From: Chamaecrista fasciculata
Taxonomy: Eukaryota > Streptophyta > Magnoliopsida > Fabales > Fabaceae
Reading direction: 5' to 3'
Length of the DNA stretch: 64,000 nucleotides
NCBI GenBank assembly: GCA_003254925.1
Contig: QANZ01043648.1
Coordinates: 121,159 to 185,158, forward strand
A program made the position numbers and the translations under genes. Below, piece after piece: positions 1 to 12,900 of this stretch (its first letter is position 1; every line of letters starts with the position of its first letter). Under the pieces are notes generated by a model, which was given only the letters and a program-made list of their open reading frames with translations, did no database searches and was not told the DNA's origin.

Positions 1-184
1 CCACCTAATCTTTTTCCATTTATTTTTTCTAAAATCTAACCTGGCTAATTTCAACTCTTTAGGATATTAAAAGCCATCAGCAGAAATATCAGCCCAAAAA
101 AAAATTGAATAAAATTAAAAAAAAAATAACTGTCCATGGTAATACATTTTACTCGCCAGGAAGCCAAGAAATCTAAGGAATCAC

Positions 185-1437
185 CTGACCAAGGAACCCA
201 GTAGTTCCACTTTCAACCAGTGGAACATCAGCTGCCAGGCATAACCGATTGACATGTCGTCGTGCATCGAGATTGTCAAGTCCATTCAAAACTACATTAA
301 ATTGCTTAAAGAACTCCACATTGAATTCAGGATCTTTGACATTTGCATGGTATGGCTGAATATTTATGTGGGGCCTAAATTTTAAGACAGCATCCCTAGC
401 AACCTGATTGGGAACATGATCAGATGGCTGTAAAATGAAACCTATACCACTATACATTAATAGCAGTAGCAACTTACTTTTGCCTTGGACTGCCCAACAT
501 GGGATTTCCGAAATAAAAATTGTCTGTTCAGGTTACTGACTTCTATAGTGTCCATGTCAATCTGCATATTGGAAATAAAAGAGGTAAATTTTAGTCTAAA
601 AGCATGTCTATAACCTAAAACCACATAGTTTAGAAGATGTCATACTTTAAAGGCAACTGTCTTTAGATAAAAACAAGAACAGAACAGAAAGCCCAACCAT
701 TCCAACAAATACTCTTAGTAGCTTTATGGCTGTCACAACCACTTAATCCAATTACTTCACATAGGAGTTCAGCATCACATAGTTATCATAGTGATTTCAA
801 GACCAATCGATCATTATCTTTTTTTAGTATATGTTCTGTGAGTACAGAAGCAATGGCCTTTCATAACTACTTTCCTAACACAAACTAAACATATCAGAGG
901 CAAATTAAGAGTAATGAATAATGTCTAGGCAAATTATTTATATTGGAGCCTTATAGGCGCGAGAAATTTGAAAGAAATAGCTAACAGAGTACCAGATATA
1001 AATCTCAGTTCCATAAAATTGAGTAAAGCCCTGTACAAGAAAACCCTAACAAGATAGCAGATAGCAGTAACTAAGAAAATACCATAAACGTTTTTTCTAT
1101 AATAAGGGGAATTTAGAGAATAAGAAGCAGAAACGTGTTCTAAGTAAGAAAACCACAAGTATATATATATATTTTTGAAAAAAAAAAAAAAAAAANNNNN
1201 NNNNNNNNNAAAAAAAAAAAAAAAAACTCACAATATGTATGTCCTGGAAACCCGAAAGTGCGAGGGTTTTCAGCAACTCGCAGCCAATTCCACCAGCTCC
1301 AACCATGAGCACTTTTGATCCCTGAAGACACATCCAAAAAACTAGGTCAGACTTAAGATTAGGGAAATAATAAAAAAAACCTACTGGGTAACTTCGTTTT
1401 TTGGAATTACCTTTACCACAGAAAGCTGCGAATCCAT
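185..1437 (-). CDS. SAE2: SUMO-activating enzyme subunit 2 (SAE2/UBA2), 5' part, gene runs off the left edge
   Basis: E1 enzyme subunit that, with SAE1, adenylates SUMO and passes it to the E2 SCE1. Four coding exons read on the minus strand: 1437-1411, 1321-1232, 561-478 and 403-185, all with GT-AG borders and phase 0, giving residues 1-140. Exon 1 encodes only nine residues (MDSQLSVVK), a divergent leader followed directly by the conserved GSKVLMV. The nucleotide-binding Rossmann motif VGAGGIG is at residues 16-22, NLNRQFLF at 49-56 and the [12 protein letters not shown] block at about 109-120. This is the N-terminal half of the adenylation domain of a protein usually near 625-700 residues. 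The catalytic cysteine, ubiquitin-fold domain and nuclear localisation signal would lie beyond position 1. Positions 1-184 are intron; I see no further exon there. Intron 2 contains a poly-A tract with a 14-base gap of Ns at 1196-1209. Family assignment is firm; the tiny first exon is inferred from splice signals and reading frame. Confidence 0.9.
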
Positions 1438-2150
1438 TGGAGATGAAATCACGAACAGAAGGAACGGTGAACAGTGAGGAAGACACGAAAATGTTAAAAA
1501 TCATAAGGGGGAAGAGAGAAAGAGAGAGATGGGGTTGGGCTCTGAAAAGGGTTTGTGAAGAATCGAAGCATGGATATTAGCAAACGAGAGAATATAAGGG
1601 GCACCCACCAAAGAAAACAAATAATAAATAAAAGAAAGAGAAGGGAAGACTCTCTCTCTCTCTTTCTCTTTCACTCTCACTGTGTCTCAGAGGCTGCGAT
1701 GCGAAGAAGAAGAAGAAGAAGAAGAAGAAGAAGAAGAAGAAGAAAAGATGCTTCTTGAGCGAGCACAGTGAATAATAAGTATTGTGCAACTTTCTGAGTA
1801 GTGTGAGTGAAATGAATTGTTTTGGGAATTTCGGAATCTGGGATTTTATTAGTTCGATTGGGGTTTTGGGGATCACTTCAATTTCAATTTCAATCAACTC
1901 TCTCTCTCTCTCTATGGAAATCGAGGGTCTTGACTCTTTGAGTCTTCACTGTTGTTGTGGGTTTATTCAGGGCGGGACGATTTGAGCCTAAGGGAGGGTG
2001 CACAGAGAGACTGTGAAACAGCCAGTGATATATTGACACATGAAAACAAAACGACAAATAAATTAAGATGATTTCGATCTAGGTTTATCTTTGACTCACG
2101 TGTTTGTTTTAATTTATTTGGTTTTGTATATTTTCTTTGAAAAAAGTTTA
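1438..2150. promoter_or_regulatory. 5' flank of SAE2 with GAA and CT microsatellites
   Basis: Upstream sequence of the minus-strand SAE2 gene. It holds a CT-rich stretch near 1650-1672, an uninterrupted GAA trinucleotide run at about 1703-1743 and a CT run at about 1898-1914. Such pyrimidine-rich or GA-rich tracts are common in plant core promoters and 5' leaders. Plus-strand open frames here are simple-sequence translations (poly-Arg or Ser/Leu) with no recognisable protein, so no divergent gene is called. Confidence 0.45.
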
Positions 2151-2169
2151 TATAAGTTAAAATAAGTTT

Positions 2170-2712
2170 GTTTTATCCAATTTTTGGTGTTGCCCCAAAA
2201 CTTCAAATTGATCCTTTGTGTAGAATAGATTTCATATTAGTCTCATATATTTCATTTGTTTTATATTAGTCCTACATATTTTTATAATTTTTTAAATTGA
2301 TTTAAAAAATACTAAATGTAATCATTTTCCTTTTTGTTTTAAATTTGAATGCAACAAATCAAGAGTTACGGGCTTCTTCTGAAGAGTATTTTGTAACCTT
2401 CAACCAACAAGGTCAAATCAAGTTCTGAAAGTAATTAACTTGTTTCATGGTCAAACAAGCGAAGTTGATCATATATCTTTTGTTTCAAGTCAAAAAGCGA
2501 CGAGTTCAACACTATGTGCTAACTGCTGAAGCAATTTTTCTCTTACCAGTTGAGATTGTTAGCAAATCAGGTCAAATCACGCCTCAAAAAGTAGGTTTAT
2601 GATCCATTTTAAAAATTATGAAAAACATGTAGGACCATTGTGAAACAAATGAAACATAATGGACCAATATGAAATTCACCCCATACAAAAGGGACCAATT
2701 TGAGGTTTTGGC
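2170..2712. mobile_element. Palindromic MITE-like element (family F)
   Basis: The left end (ccccaaaacttcaaattg at 2193) is inverted at the right end (the reverse complement of caatttgaggttttggcc near 2698-2712), and similarity continues inward on both arms (cctacat and aaattatgaaaa blocks). A related copy lies at 54085-54590. No clear target-site duplication. No coding capacity. Confidence 0.55.
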
Positions 2713-2716
2713 CTAT

Positions 2717-3560
2717 TTTTTATAAGTCAAATGCTTAAAGTGGTCCTAAATATATTCTCTTAAGTTCATTTTGGTTTTAAATGTTTAAAAAGTTTTACAT
2801 TGGTCTTAAATGTTACCATTTAGTTTCATTTTGGTCCAAAACTACTCAATATGGTCATATCTCTCGCGTTTCAAGGTTTGAATGTGACAAGTTTAGAGCT
2901 ATGTATTACTTTTGATGAGTACTTTCTCTATTCAATTATATTGGAGCCATCAGCAAATGAGGTCAAATTAGATCCCAAAAGTGGATCGCTCATTTTACGA
3001 TTAAACAAGCGAAGTTGGTTATATTTCTCTTATTTCGAATCCAAATGCAAATTCAAAGCTACGGATTACTCTTAGTGAACCATTTTTTTGTCCCATTGGG
3101 ACTGTCAGCAAATGAGATCAAATTAAGCTTAAAAGTGGATTTGGGACCAAAAAGTACAAAAAATTATGAAAAATTGGTTTCAAGCCCGATTTGATCTCAT
3201 TTGCTGACAATCCCAACTTGACAAAAATATGACTCATTAAGAGTAACTCATAGCTACAACCTTATCGTATTCATACTTGAAACGAGAGAGATCATGATCA
3301 ACTTCGATGGTTTGATTATGAAACTCGCGGCCTACTTTCGGGATCCCATTTGATCTCGTTTGCTGACAATCCCAATAAACATCAGAGTACTTGTGAAACT
3401 AACACGTAGCTTTGGACTCGTATTCGAACTTGAAACGAAAGATATATAACTACATTTAATAGTTTATAACCAAAATGAAACTAAATGCAACATTTAGGAT
3501 CAATGACTTTTGAAAACATTTAAGACTAAAATCAACTTAAGTACCAATTTGAGCATTCCA
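2717..3560. mobile_element. Foldback MITE-like element (family A)
   Basis: Inverted-repeat element with arms built from phrases such as catttagtttcattttggtc and catatctctcgcgtttcaag; the right arm repeats them in reverse complement near 3400-3560. Related copies are at 5040-5573, about 15700-16490 and about 41960-44505. It is noncoding; the 74-residue open frame at 2851 is a by-product of the repeat. Confidence 0.6.
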
Positions 3561-3639
3561 CCTATAATCATTTGGTTTAAACTTTAAAGTGTCAATCTAC
3601 ATTGTAAGAATAATTATTTATTTTTAACATAGTCAATTT

Positions 3640-5012
3640 AGGTGCGCAAGGGTTGGCTTAGGTTAGTTTGATTCATTATTGGCAAAAGTATTGTTGGTAA
3701 CTCTAACGTATGATGTTATTTTCAGTTATAGCTCCAACATTTTTTTTGGTCAATTATATCCCTAATGGTTCACATTTGAGTCAATTATACTCCAACCCAA
3801 CATTTTTTTGTTTTAAGGTCCTTAAGTTTCCATTATTTAAAAATCTCCATTCTCTCAAGATTTTTCTTTCACACAAGTCCTTAACTAATTACAAAACAAT
3901 CCAAAATGTTTGTCATCTTTAACGAATTGGTCCCTGCAATTGAGAAACCCAAAAAAATCTCTCCCTTATGTTTTACACAGTCCCGACAACCACACACAAA
4001 CTCGCCAGTAAACCTCGAATACAGAGAAATCGAGCAGAAATACCAATAGCTCTAGCTCTCGGCGTTAACACACAATCTTCGGTGGCAGTGTCGTGGTGGT
4101 CATAGAAATTGAGAAGTAAAGTAATTTTAAAACCCCTTTGGAGAGAGAGGTAAAATAGAGAAAATGTTGGGTGAGAGAGGTAGTTGTATGAGAAAGAAAA
4201 GGGATGAGAACGACGTAATTTATGTGAGACCAGGAAGCTGAGGACAACGAGGAGAAGGACCATGTCAATAGAAATTAGGACAAAGTGGATGGCGACGATG
4301 AACTATGGTGGTGATGTTTTAAGGTAAGAGAATGAGGGTTGTTAATGGCTTCTAAGGACCTATTAGTTAAAGATGATAAACATTCTGAACTATTCTGTAA
4401 TTAGTTAAAGGTTGGGGTATAATTGACTCAAATGTGAAACGTTAGGGGTATAATGGACAAAAAAAAACGTTGGGGGTATAACTGAAAATGACTCCATATA
4501 TTGGCGGTACCAACAATACTTTTGCCTTCATTATTTTAGTTGGTGGGTTAGATTGAGTTAGCTTAAAAAAAATATTTGAATTAACCCAAACCAAACAGTG
4601 ACAAGTTGGATTGGGTTGGTATGTTAACTCATTATTTTTTTATCCCTTACGTATTTATTTTTTGTTCTATTTGGTCCCTCAGATTTTTTTTTCTCGAGTT
4701 TGTCCCTCACAATTTGTTTTTTAGGGATTAAAATGAGAAAAGAAATCTATAGAGGGAACAAATTGAGAAAAAAATAATATTTGAGGGATCAAAGTATAAT
4801 TTTAACTGTATTAAAAAAATATTTTTTAAAAAAATTTGTGCGAGCTAACCGGTTGGGTTTGGTTAAATTGAGCGGACTTAAAATCTTGAAACTCGTGACT
4901 TAATTCAAATCATAGTGGGCTCAAGTATTTTAGCTCAAACCAATCCCTCAACCTAACCTAAACTAGTGGGTTGGGTTAATTTTGGCAAGTTGACCCAACC
5001 CTCACCCATAGT
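3640..5012. mobile_element. Older repeat element split by a later insertion
   Basis: Begins near gtgcgcaagggttggc and ends near gacccaaccctcaccc, in inverted orientation. A related copy lies at 27455-27925. In this copy it is interrupted at 3681-4526 by a Mutator-like MITE. The interior carries the fragment gaattaacccaaacc, which also occurs in the second copy (gagttaacccaaactg). Confidence 0.55.
3681..4526. mobile_element. Mutator-like MITE (family D), 846 bp, 9-bp target duplication
   Basis: Terminal inverted repeats start ggcaaaagtattgttggtac on both ends (left 3681, right end 4526 read in reverse). Exact 9-bp direct repeats ttcattatt flank it at 3672-3680 and 4527-4535, the length typical of Mutator-like transposons. 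Subterminal phrases about gtataactgaaaatgac are shared with 43427-44100 and other family D copies. No transposase. Confidence 0.85.
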
Positions 5013-5039
5013 TAATTATGAATATTTGTATATTAAGAA

Positions 5040-5573
5040 GGTTAAAGGTCATTTTGGTCCTAAATGTATGCCTCAATGTTCATTTTGGTCCATTATGTTT
5101 CAAAATGTTTAAATTGGTCCTAAATGTTGGCAAAATGATTCATTTTGGTCCTAAATATTGGTAAAATGTTTCATTTGGGTCCCAAATTATTGAATTTGGT
5201 CATATTTTTCTTGTCTCCCAGTTCAAGGTCAAAGGACTTGTTAAGAGGAACTTGTAGTTCTATATTTGTTGCATTCGAATTTGAAATGAGAGAGATGCTC
5301 AACTTTGCTTATTTGACCATGAAATGAGCAGTCTACTTTTAAGACCGATTTGACCTTATTTGTTGAAGACCCCAACAGGATAAAGAAAGTAATTTTCGAG
5401 AACAATATGTAGCTCTAAACTCGTTACGTTTGAACTTGAAACAAACCATATTTTATACTTTATGACCAAAATGAAACATTGCAAACATTTAGGATCAATT
5501 TAAACATTTTGAAACATAATGAATCAAAATTTACATTAGAGCATACATTTATGATCAGGATAACCCTTTAACC
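5040..5573. mobile_element. Mutator-like MITE (family A), 534 bp
   Basis: Ends ggttaaagg and cctttaacc are inverted. Flanks tattaagaa (5031-5039) and tataaagaa (5574-5582) match at eight of nine positions, read as an aged 9-bp target duplication. The interior has the family A phrases cattttggtcctaaat and their inverted copies. Noncoding. Confidence 0.7.
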
Positions 5574-5778
5574 TATAAAGAAAACAAACAGTTGAACAAT
5601 GACGACGATTTGGGGGAGGATGTGTGGCAAAGAAGGAGGTGGCTACGATGAAGTGTTTTGGTTTGAGCAAGGTCTTCTCTATATATTTCTAAGAAAGTTT
5701 ATAAGAAAGATAGAAAAACAATAAATAGTTGCCATATAGATGCTGAGTTGTGTTATTTAATTATGATTTGATATACGG

Positions 5779-8722
5779 ATCTGTTTGGGATGGCAATAAA
5801 GTATTTTCAGGTATAGTATGATATTAGAGAGATATTGATAATATATATATATATTGTAATTATAAAATATTGTTTGGATCATAGTACAAAAAACAGGACT
5901 AGCCCAGACCAGAAACAGGCGACCCGAGCACCAGCTGGTCTAGACAGCCCTTCTGGACCATTTTGCAGTCGACCCGGGTTGACCCGTCGGATTTTGGCAC
6001 AACTCGCTCACCTGTCATTTGACTCGTTGTACTTGTTTTAAAAAAATTAACAATGCATCTTCACAAGAGAGGGAAAAAAACTAACTATTTCCATTAGAAT
6101 CTAATAAATTGATGGATAAATATGAGTGAGGAAATTGAAAAGCCTTATAAAATAGATTGTATTTTCTAATAAAATATAGTAAAATTTTATATAGTGGAGG
6201 TTTATTGGTACTTTTAATTTAAATTTTATGTAGTGTGAGATCTAAATTTAAGTACTTGAGTTGAGATTAGGGACTTATTTTGTGTTATGCTAATCAATTT
6301 TACGTTTAACTTTGATTTCTTATGAATTAATATGTGTATAAGAAATTTGTTTGATTGATGTATGTGTAAATATATACATGTATTTGGCCAATATAATTAT
6401 ATTGGATGAGGGATCAAAATATAAATAACATGGACCGAATTGTATATTTTTGGGGATTGAATTATAATTTATATCATTTTTCTTTTTGCAATATTTTTAG
6501 CTTTACACAACAAAAAATATTAGTATATAAAAATCATTGATGATTATAAAATTCAGGATCTAAATTATATATTTTTTTGGACTAAATTATATATTTTATA
6601 TCATTACTATTTTTTTTATTTTTATACTACAAAAAATATTACTGATATAAAGATAATTGACGAGTAAAATAATTAAGAGAGAGAAAAAAATAGTAATAAA
6701 TAATAGTATATGGATAAAGAAAATGGTAAGTGTAATAAACGAGAGTAGTTAAAATTACTATTTGCTAGTAATTAGGTAGTTAATGGAATGAAATAGTAAT
6801 GTAATGAAATGATGATTTTATGTAATGAAATGGTAATGAGAAAATTATGTAATGAAAATGGTGTTTGGATTAGTTTGAGATGTAATGAAAAAAAATAGGA
6901 TGTGAAATTATGAAAAAAGGTATGTAATGATTGTGGTTGGTTGAAATAAATATATGAGTTTTTTTAAATTGTATAGGGGTAGAATTGATAATTGATAATG
7001 GAAATAGATAGAAATAAAAAAAATAATATTTTGACTTTTTGGTTGTGGTGGTTATGAAATGAAATGGTAATGAAATTGTCTCGGAATTTGTGCTAGATGT
7101 GAATATTTGTAATGAAGGTTGGAGTAGTATTATGTAATGAAATGAAAGGACCAAAATGTAAATAACATGAAAATTTTTAAAAACCTACCATTTGGTCTAT
7201 GATTTTATATAAATTGAACGAATCGGTCCTTACGAAAGTGAAATATATCTCTTGACCCGTAAAAAATTGCATTCATCAACGATTGGGTTTCTATATTGCA
7301 AACTTTCCTCCAAAAAATAAATTGAAGGACCAAAATGTTATCCACGAAAAAAATGTGGGACCAAAAATTATATATTAATCAAAACGGTTTGTCTTTTTGC
7401 GGGTAATAATATGACCGTTGATCTTCACGCATGAGCACATCGCACCATCCACTCTTCTTCCACTATCCGCCTCTCTCGTATACCCATATATATACTGGAG
7501 GAGAGACCAAAATGTATATTTTTGGCGTCTGAATTATATATTTTATATCATGGACTAAAATGTAAATAACATGAGTTGAATTATTTTATTTTAAATTAAT
7601 ATAAATTATAAATTATATATAGTATAATATAATATGATTATTTATATTATTATAATATAAATAATCATATACACATTGAATTCATTATATTATTATAATA
7701 TATATACACATTATATATATGTTAAAATATTTTATTTTGGCCGAAATGTATATATAAATATATATTATAATTATAAAATATATATGTGTGAGAGAGAGAG
7801 GGGGTGAATAAGAAAAAGAGGAAGAGAAAAGAAAAATTGATGAGTGGAGAGAAAAAGTTGTAAGGGTAATAAATGAGGGTATTGAAAATTACTATTTTGC
7901 TAAATAGTTTTTTTATATTTGTATTAGAGTATAGGTAATTATAGGTATTTGAGTAGGGGTATGTTAGTAATTGGATATGAAATATGTAATGAAATGAGTT
8001 TGTAATGAAATGATATTTTTGTAATGACTTTATAATTGCAAAACAAACACCCATATAGCACTCTAGATGAAGTTATGTAATGAAAATGAGGATAATGAAA
8101 AGATAATGAAGTTGTAATGCTCATCCAAACAGGCCCTTATATTGGAATAGAAAATTTTGTGCAAACAAACAACCATTAACATTGTAGCTCTGGTATTGGA
8201 GGGATATTGGCCGATGTTGTCAAAATCGAACCGGACAAAGACTCGGATTAGTGTTCGGTTCACGGTCTGATTGGTCGAACCATCGGTCGGACCAGATGAT
8301 GCAATAAATAATTATTTTTAATATATTAAATATAAATCCTCTATAATGATATAAACAATTATTTTTAATATAATTAATAATTTATTTTATTCTAGATATT
8401 AAAAGAACAAATGAAAAAGAAGGATAAAAGATGAATGAGGGCCTCCACTTTGCCTTCTTATAATTTTCAATCAATTTTTTTATTTAAAAAAAATAAAAAA
8501 TAAAAAATTTGGGTGAACCATCGTTTTTTTGGGCAGTTTGGCGGTTGGACCCGGTTCGCCGATTTTCGGCCGGTTATTTCCGGTTCAACCCGGTCCAAAT
8601 GCCAGCTTGGTTATTTTGGTTGAACCCACTCGCTCTTGTATTCGGTTGGCGGTTGAACCGGTCGGACCGTCCTGTTGGTCTGATTTTGACAACACTGATA
8701 TTGGCATCCCAACCAGGCCCTA
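5779..8722. mobile_element. Composite AT-rich element region, hAT-like ends
   Basis: Left edge ctgtttgggatggcaata and right edge tattggcatcccaaccag are inverted relative to each other, suggesting one large, mostly noncoding element. Its inside is dominated by taatgaaatg repeats, also found at 59179-60400, and by AT microsatellites. A separate Mutator-like insertion lies at 8212-8696. I could not establish a target duplication, so the outer boundary is inference. Confidence 0.4.
8212..8696. mobile_element. Mutator-like MITE, 485 bp, 9-bp target duplication
   Basis: Ends gatgttgtcaaaatc and gattttgacaacac are inverted. Exact 9-bp direct repeats gatattggc flank it at 8203-8211 and 8697-8705. 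The arms are rich in cggttcgg/ccggttcaacc-type phrases that pair across the element. No coding capacity. A solo remnant of the same end (gttctgacaacactgg) follows at 8725, next to an ambiguous base at 8724. Confidence 0.75.
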
Positions 8723-8724
8723 AN

Positions 8725-9918
8725 GTTCTGACAACACTGGATGTGTTAATTAGGGTTCGTCTCTTCAACTACCCAAAAGTTGATTTTGTTGGATGAAAAT
8801 TTCTTCCATGTACAGCCACTAGCTTATGATGAAATTAATCTCATGATGTGCAAACCCAAAAATTAAATAAGGTTATTTATATAGTTAAATTCATTAATGA
8901 GCAATAAGTATTTCTGTAACGCATGCACTTGATTTTAAAATATTTTTGATGNAAAGCAGAAATAATAGACTTTGATTATATGAAAATTGTCATTAAATTT
9001 TCAAAACTTACAATTAAGTTCTTTATTTTTTTTAATATTAATATTCCAGTGAATAAGTTATTTTGTGCAATCTTTTTTAAAGAATTTTTTTTTGTAAGTC
9101 TTTCTCAAAGAATTTGAAGTCTCTTGTGAGAGATGATAGAACCTCTCAATTCAAAAGTAAATAAATTCTAATAAATTGAATGGGTGTATACTTGTATTAG
9201 AATTTTCATGAATTTGATTTTCATTTATATAAAAATATAAATTGACAAAGTTTTGTCAAATTTAAGTCATTCGCTATTCAATATGTCAGTCAAAACAACT
9301 TTTTTTTTTTACAATCTATTGTAGACTTGAATCTAATTTTTTTTTAGCACAATTGACTGAAATGTGAAACGTTACAGGTACAATTGACTAAAAATTTTTT
9401 TTTGGGTATAACTAAAACCGACTCGATACTTTTAGAATATAATTGACTAAAAAAATTTTAAAAGTACAATTGAAAACAATGACATATTTTGAGGTACCAA
9501 TAGTATTTTGCCAAGTAAATTTTATATTAATCAAAGATTTTTTTTAAATTTTTTTCTCAAATACATGTCCAAAAATGTGAATTCAATTATTGATAAGGTC
9601 TAGAGACTCTAGAGATGGAATTGTATTTTGATGCAGCTCAAGTCAAGTATGGGACCCCAAATGAAGAACTCATACCGTCATACCTATTCATAATCATCCC
9701 TTAAATTTAGGGACTTAATTATGAATTTTAAAACTTGACGAGATATTCATGAGTATTTCGGAATGCAAGGGCTTTTGTGCGAGTATTCTTTTAATTCCTA
9801 AACCAATTTACAATTCCCCAAGAAAAAAAAAAGAAAAGGTTGAATTATTAATTTTTATCCCCCCTGTTTTGTTCGGTTCTGCAACAATCTCGACTTTGTG
9901 TTCTTTCTTCTTTCTTCC
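8725..9918. promoter_or_regulatory. AT-rich spacer and 5' flank of SHL, with a family D remnant
   Basis: No gene seen. A partial family D repeat lies at about 9345-9516 (right end ggtaccaatagtattttgcc). Closer to the ATG the strand becomes pyrimidine rich (ttctttcttctttcttcc at 9901-9918), typical of a plant 5' leader. I cannot place a TATA box with confidence. Confidence 0.4.
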
Positions 9919-12900
9919 ATGGCTAAACCAAAAGCTCCAAGAAGAACCCTAGAGTCGTACACAGTCAAACCTGGAAACAAAACCATTAGAGGTAATAATT
10001 AACGGAAACGCCTCTTCATTTTCTTGTCTTGAACCTTTTACTTTTCAATCTTGTAGTTTTCTCGAGAAAATTTGATGGTTTCTGTATACCGTTTCTTGCT
10101 TTGATTCTTTTCTAATGTGTACTTCTTTCGCTGTTTTAGCCGGCGACTGCGTGCTTATGCGGCCGTCGGAACCGTCAAAGCCGTCGTATGTGGCGAGGAT
10201 CGAGCGGATCGAAGCCGATTCTCGTGGCGCCAACGTGAAGGTCCATGTCCGGTGGTATTACCGGCCGGAGGAGTCAATCGGCGGCCGGAGGCAGTTTCAC
10301 GGTTCCAAAGAGGTTTTTCTCTCTGATCACTATGATGTTCAGAGTGCCGACACGATCGAAGCCAAGTGTATGGTTCACAGTTTCAAGAGCTACACGAAGC
10401 TCGACGCCGTTGGAAACGACGATTTCTTCTGTCGGTTCGAGTACAATTCGGCCACCGGAGCCTTCGATCCTGATAGAGTTGCCGTGTATGCTGATTTATT
10501 GTTCTTGCTTTGTGTGATTGGTTTCGGATTTTGGTGTTGTTTTAGCTAGATATTGACCTTATATGCTGGTCTTCTCTATGCTAGACTTTTTTGGCTAAAA
10601 TTAACTCTTTAATTTTAACAAGTTGTGCTACTAACGACCAGATTCTCTGCATCTAACAATTAATTCATTCAGAATATGGTAAGCTGATGGAGCTGAGGTT
10701 TTATTGCGATTTTTTGCTCTGTAGGTTTCATTGGTAGTTGTTACGCTAATTATACGTGAAGTCATATGCTTTGTTCATGTGGTGATCGTTGTTTAACTTT
10801 TCGCTGCAGGTACTGTAAATGTGAGATGCCCTACAACCCCGATGACTTAATGGTCCAGTGTGAGGGTTGCAGTGATTGGTAAGTTGAACGCGTAAGACGA
10901 TGCCGTCTCTAATTGATTTTACTTTTGCTCCACTGATTTGTCCAATCTTTATCACCTGTTTAGTTTTCTGGACACTAATGTCTCTAGTTCTCAAAAACCC
11001 CACTTCTCTTTCATACTCTGCTTGTACATGTGTGTGGTTGTTGTCTTGTGGATGTATTTTTAATTTTTAAACATGCATGACTCTGCATATAGTTACATGT
11101 CTTAAAATTCCTGTCAGTTTAGATAATATTTACTAGTATTGTACATCACCATATAACTAGTTTCAGATGGAACCTGAAGAAAGCAATTCTCTTCGATATA
11201 TCACATTGTTCAGCTTTATGGCTGCCCTGATGTTGATCAGTGTAGAATTGGCACCTTACACATTTGTGCAGTGCTGCCTGAGTGCTAACAAACTTGAATA
11301 CATGAGTCGACTTGTATATCTCTATTAAGCATAACATGTGAAATTGATGAATTTAGTATATGGAAATTGAATAAATGAAGAGTCAATAAAGGTTGACTGT
11401 TGAATATGGATAAACTTATATTCATTTGTGTTATATAATTTTTTATATACATTATCATTCTTTATTTGGCATGACTCTTGCATTGATCAGGTATCTTATT
11501 TTATTTATTTCATATTTTGTTAGTTTATATAGAGACTTAACATAATCTCCTAGTCTCATAAAATTCAACCTTATAAATTTAAAGTAAATTAATCAAAAGT
11601 TTTGAAATTTCTTTCATTGAATCATTGAAACATGTATTGCTATTTATAATTTATATGGCAGTATATATATACAATTAATGATAAATCTACCTAAGACCTT
11701 GAATGGATACAACTCTGAGCAATGTATATAATCTGATACTTCTATTAGTTTGCATTCACACTTTGTATCTACATTCCAAAGTTTTGACTTAGTTTATAGC
11801 TCCCATAAATAATTATAAGATGTTATTTATATATGCATGAATAGTAATACAAGGAAAGTCGGGAGTGGAAATTTGGGAAAGGTTCAGAACATTTATTTCA
11901 TTCAGCGATTCTAAATGCCTCTTGTTTATATCAAAAAGGAGAAACTGCTTTGTTGTTATTTCCGTGGCAACTTAAAGTTAGCACAGACTATTTGAGGAAT
12001 AGAGCCTTAGATGGTAAAAGGTGATGAACTTGAATCCTCAATGATCGGAATTACCAAACTGGTCAACTTAAATCTTTCTTCGTTTCTCCAGCAATGTTTA
12101 TGTTCTGGTCACTGTTGTCAATCTTTTAGGTGAGATGCTTATACTTGCTTGAAAGTTAGTCGAAGGCTTGTTTTGTGATTGCTGTAATTTATGAATGTTC
12201 TTATTTGAGGCATTGCCAATTTTCAAGGTTCATTGGAAAGCCAATTTTAGCCAATGTACTAAGAAGATTCATTTCTAGGCTATTAGACTGTTTGACAAGT
12301 CTGGATAAATTGGAGAATTGTCGTTATAATACCTTTTCCAAAGAATTTTTGAATGTTTAAAATAGTTTTTTATTATATAAGCCGTTATAATCTGGTTGTT
12401 TGGGCTTGGGTTAATATTCAGCCTAATATTTTGGGTTCAGGTTTCATCCTGCTTGTATAGACATGACTGTGGAAGAAGCTGAAAGGCTTGATCACTTCTT
12501 TTGTGAAAGTTGTTCTGCAGAAGGTCAACAGAATTTGCAAAATTCTCATTCTACTTCAAGAATCGCAGATACTAAGGTATTTCTAGCTACTGTAGTTTGA
12601 TTGTTTACGTTTTTATTTTAGCCTCTAATCACTGTTTGAATTGGCTTGTCCATGCATTGGAGATAGTAATTTAATATCTTCATCTTTTGTCTATTTGTTT
12701 GTCAATTCAGAAATTACATCATGCATGATGCACCTCTATAATTCTGCATTTGTAAATACTTGATCCTTTTTACATGAAAATCGTGCCTCAATTTTTAATT
12801 CCTAGAATGTTGGTACTATATATATAATTGGCTTTAGCCATGGAAAATGCAAAGCATTATGGTTTTATCTGAGTTATTACTTGAAATTATTAAGGGAAAA

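Noticed and set aside
1555..1985. Divergent gene on the plus strand upstream of SAE2
   Set aside because: The frames are translations of GAA and CT microsatellites with no conserved motif or splice logic.
2170..3560. LTR retrotransposon with direct terminal repeats
   Set aside because: The repeated phrases are in inverted, not direct, orientation, and no gag, pol or primer-binding site is visible.
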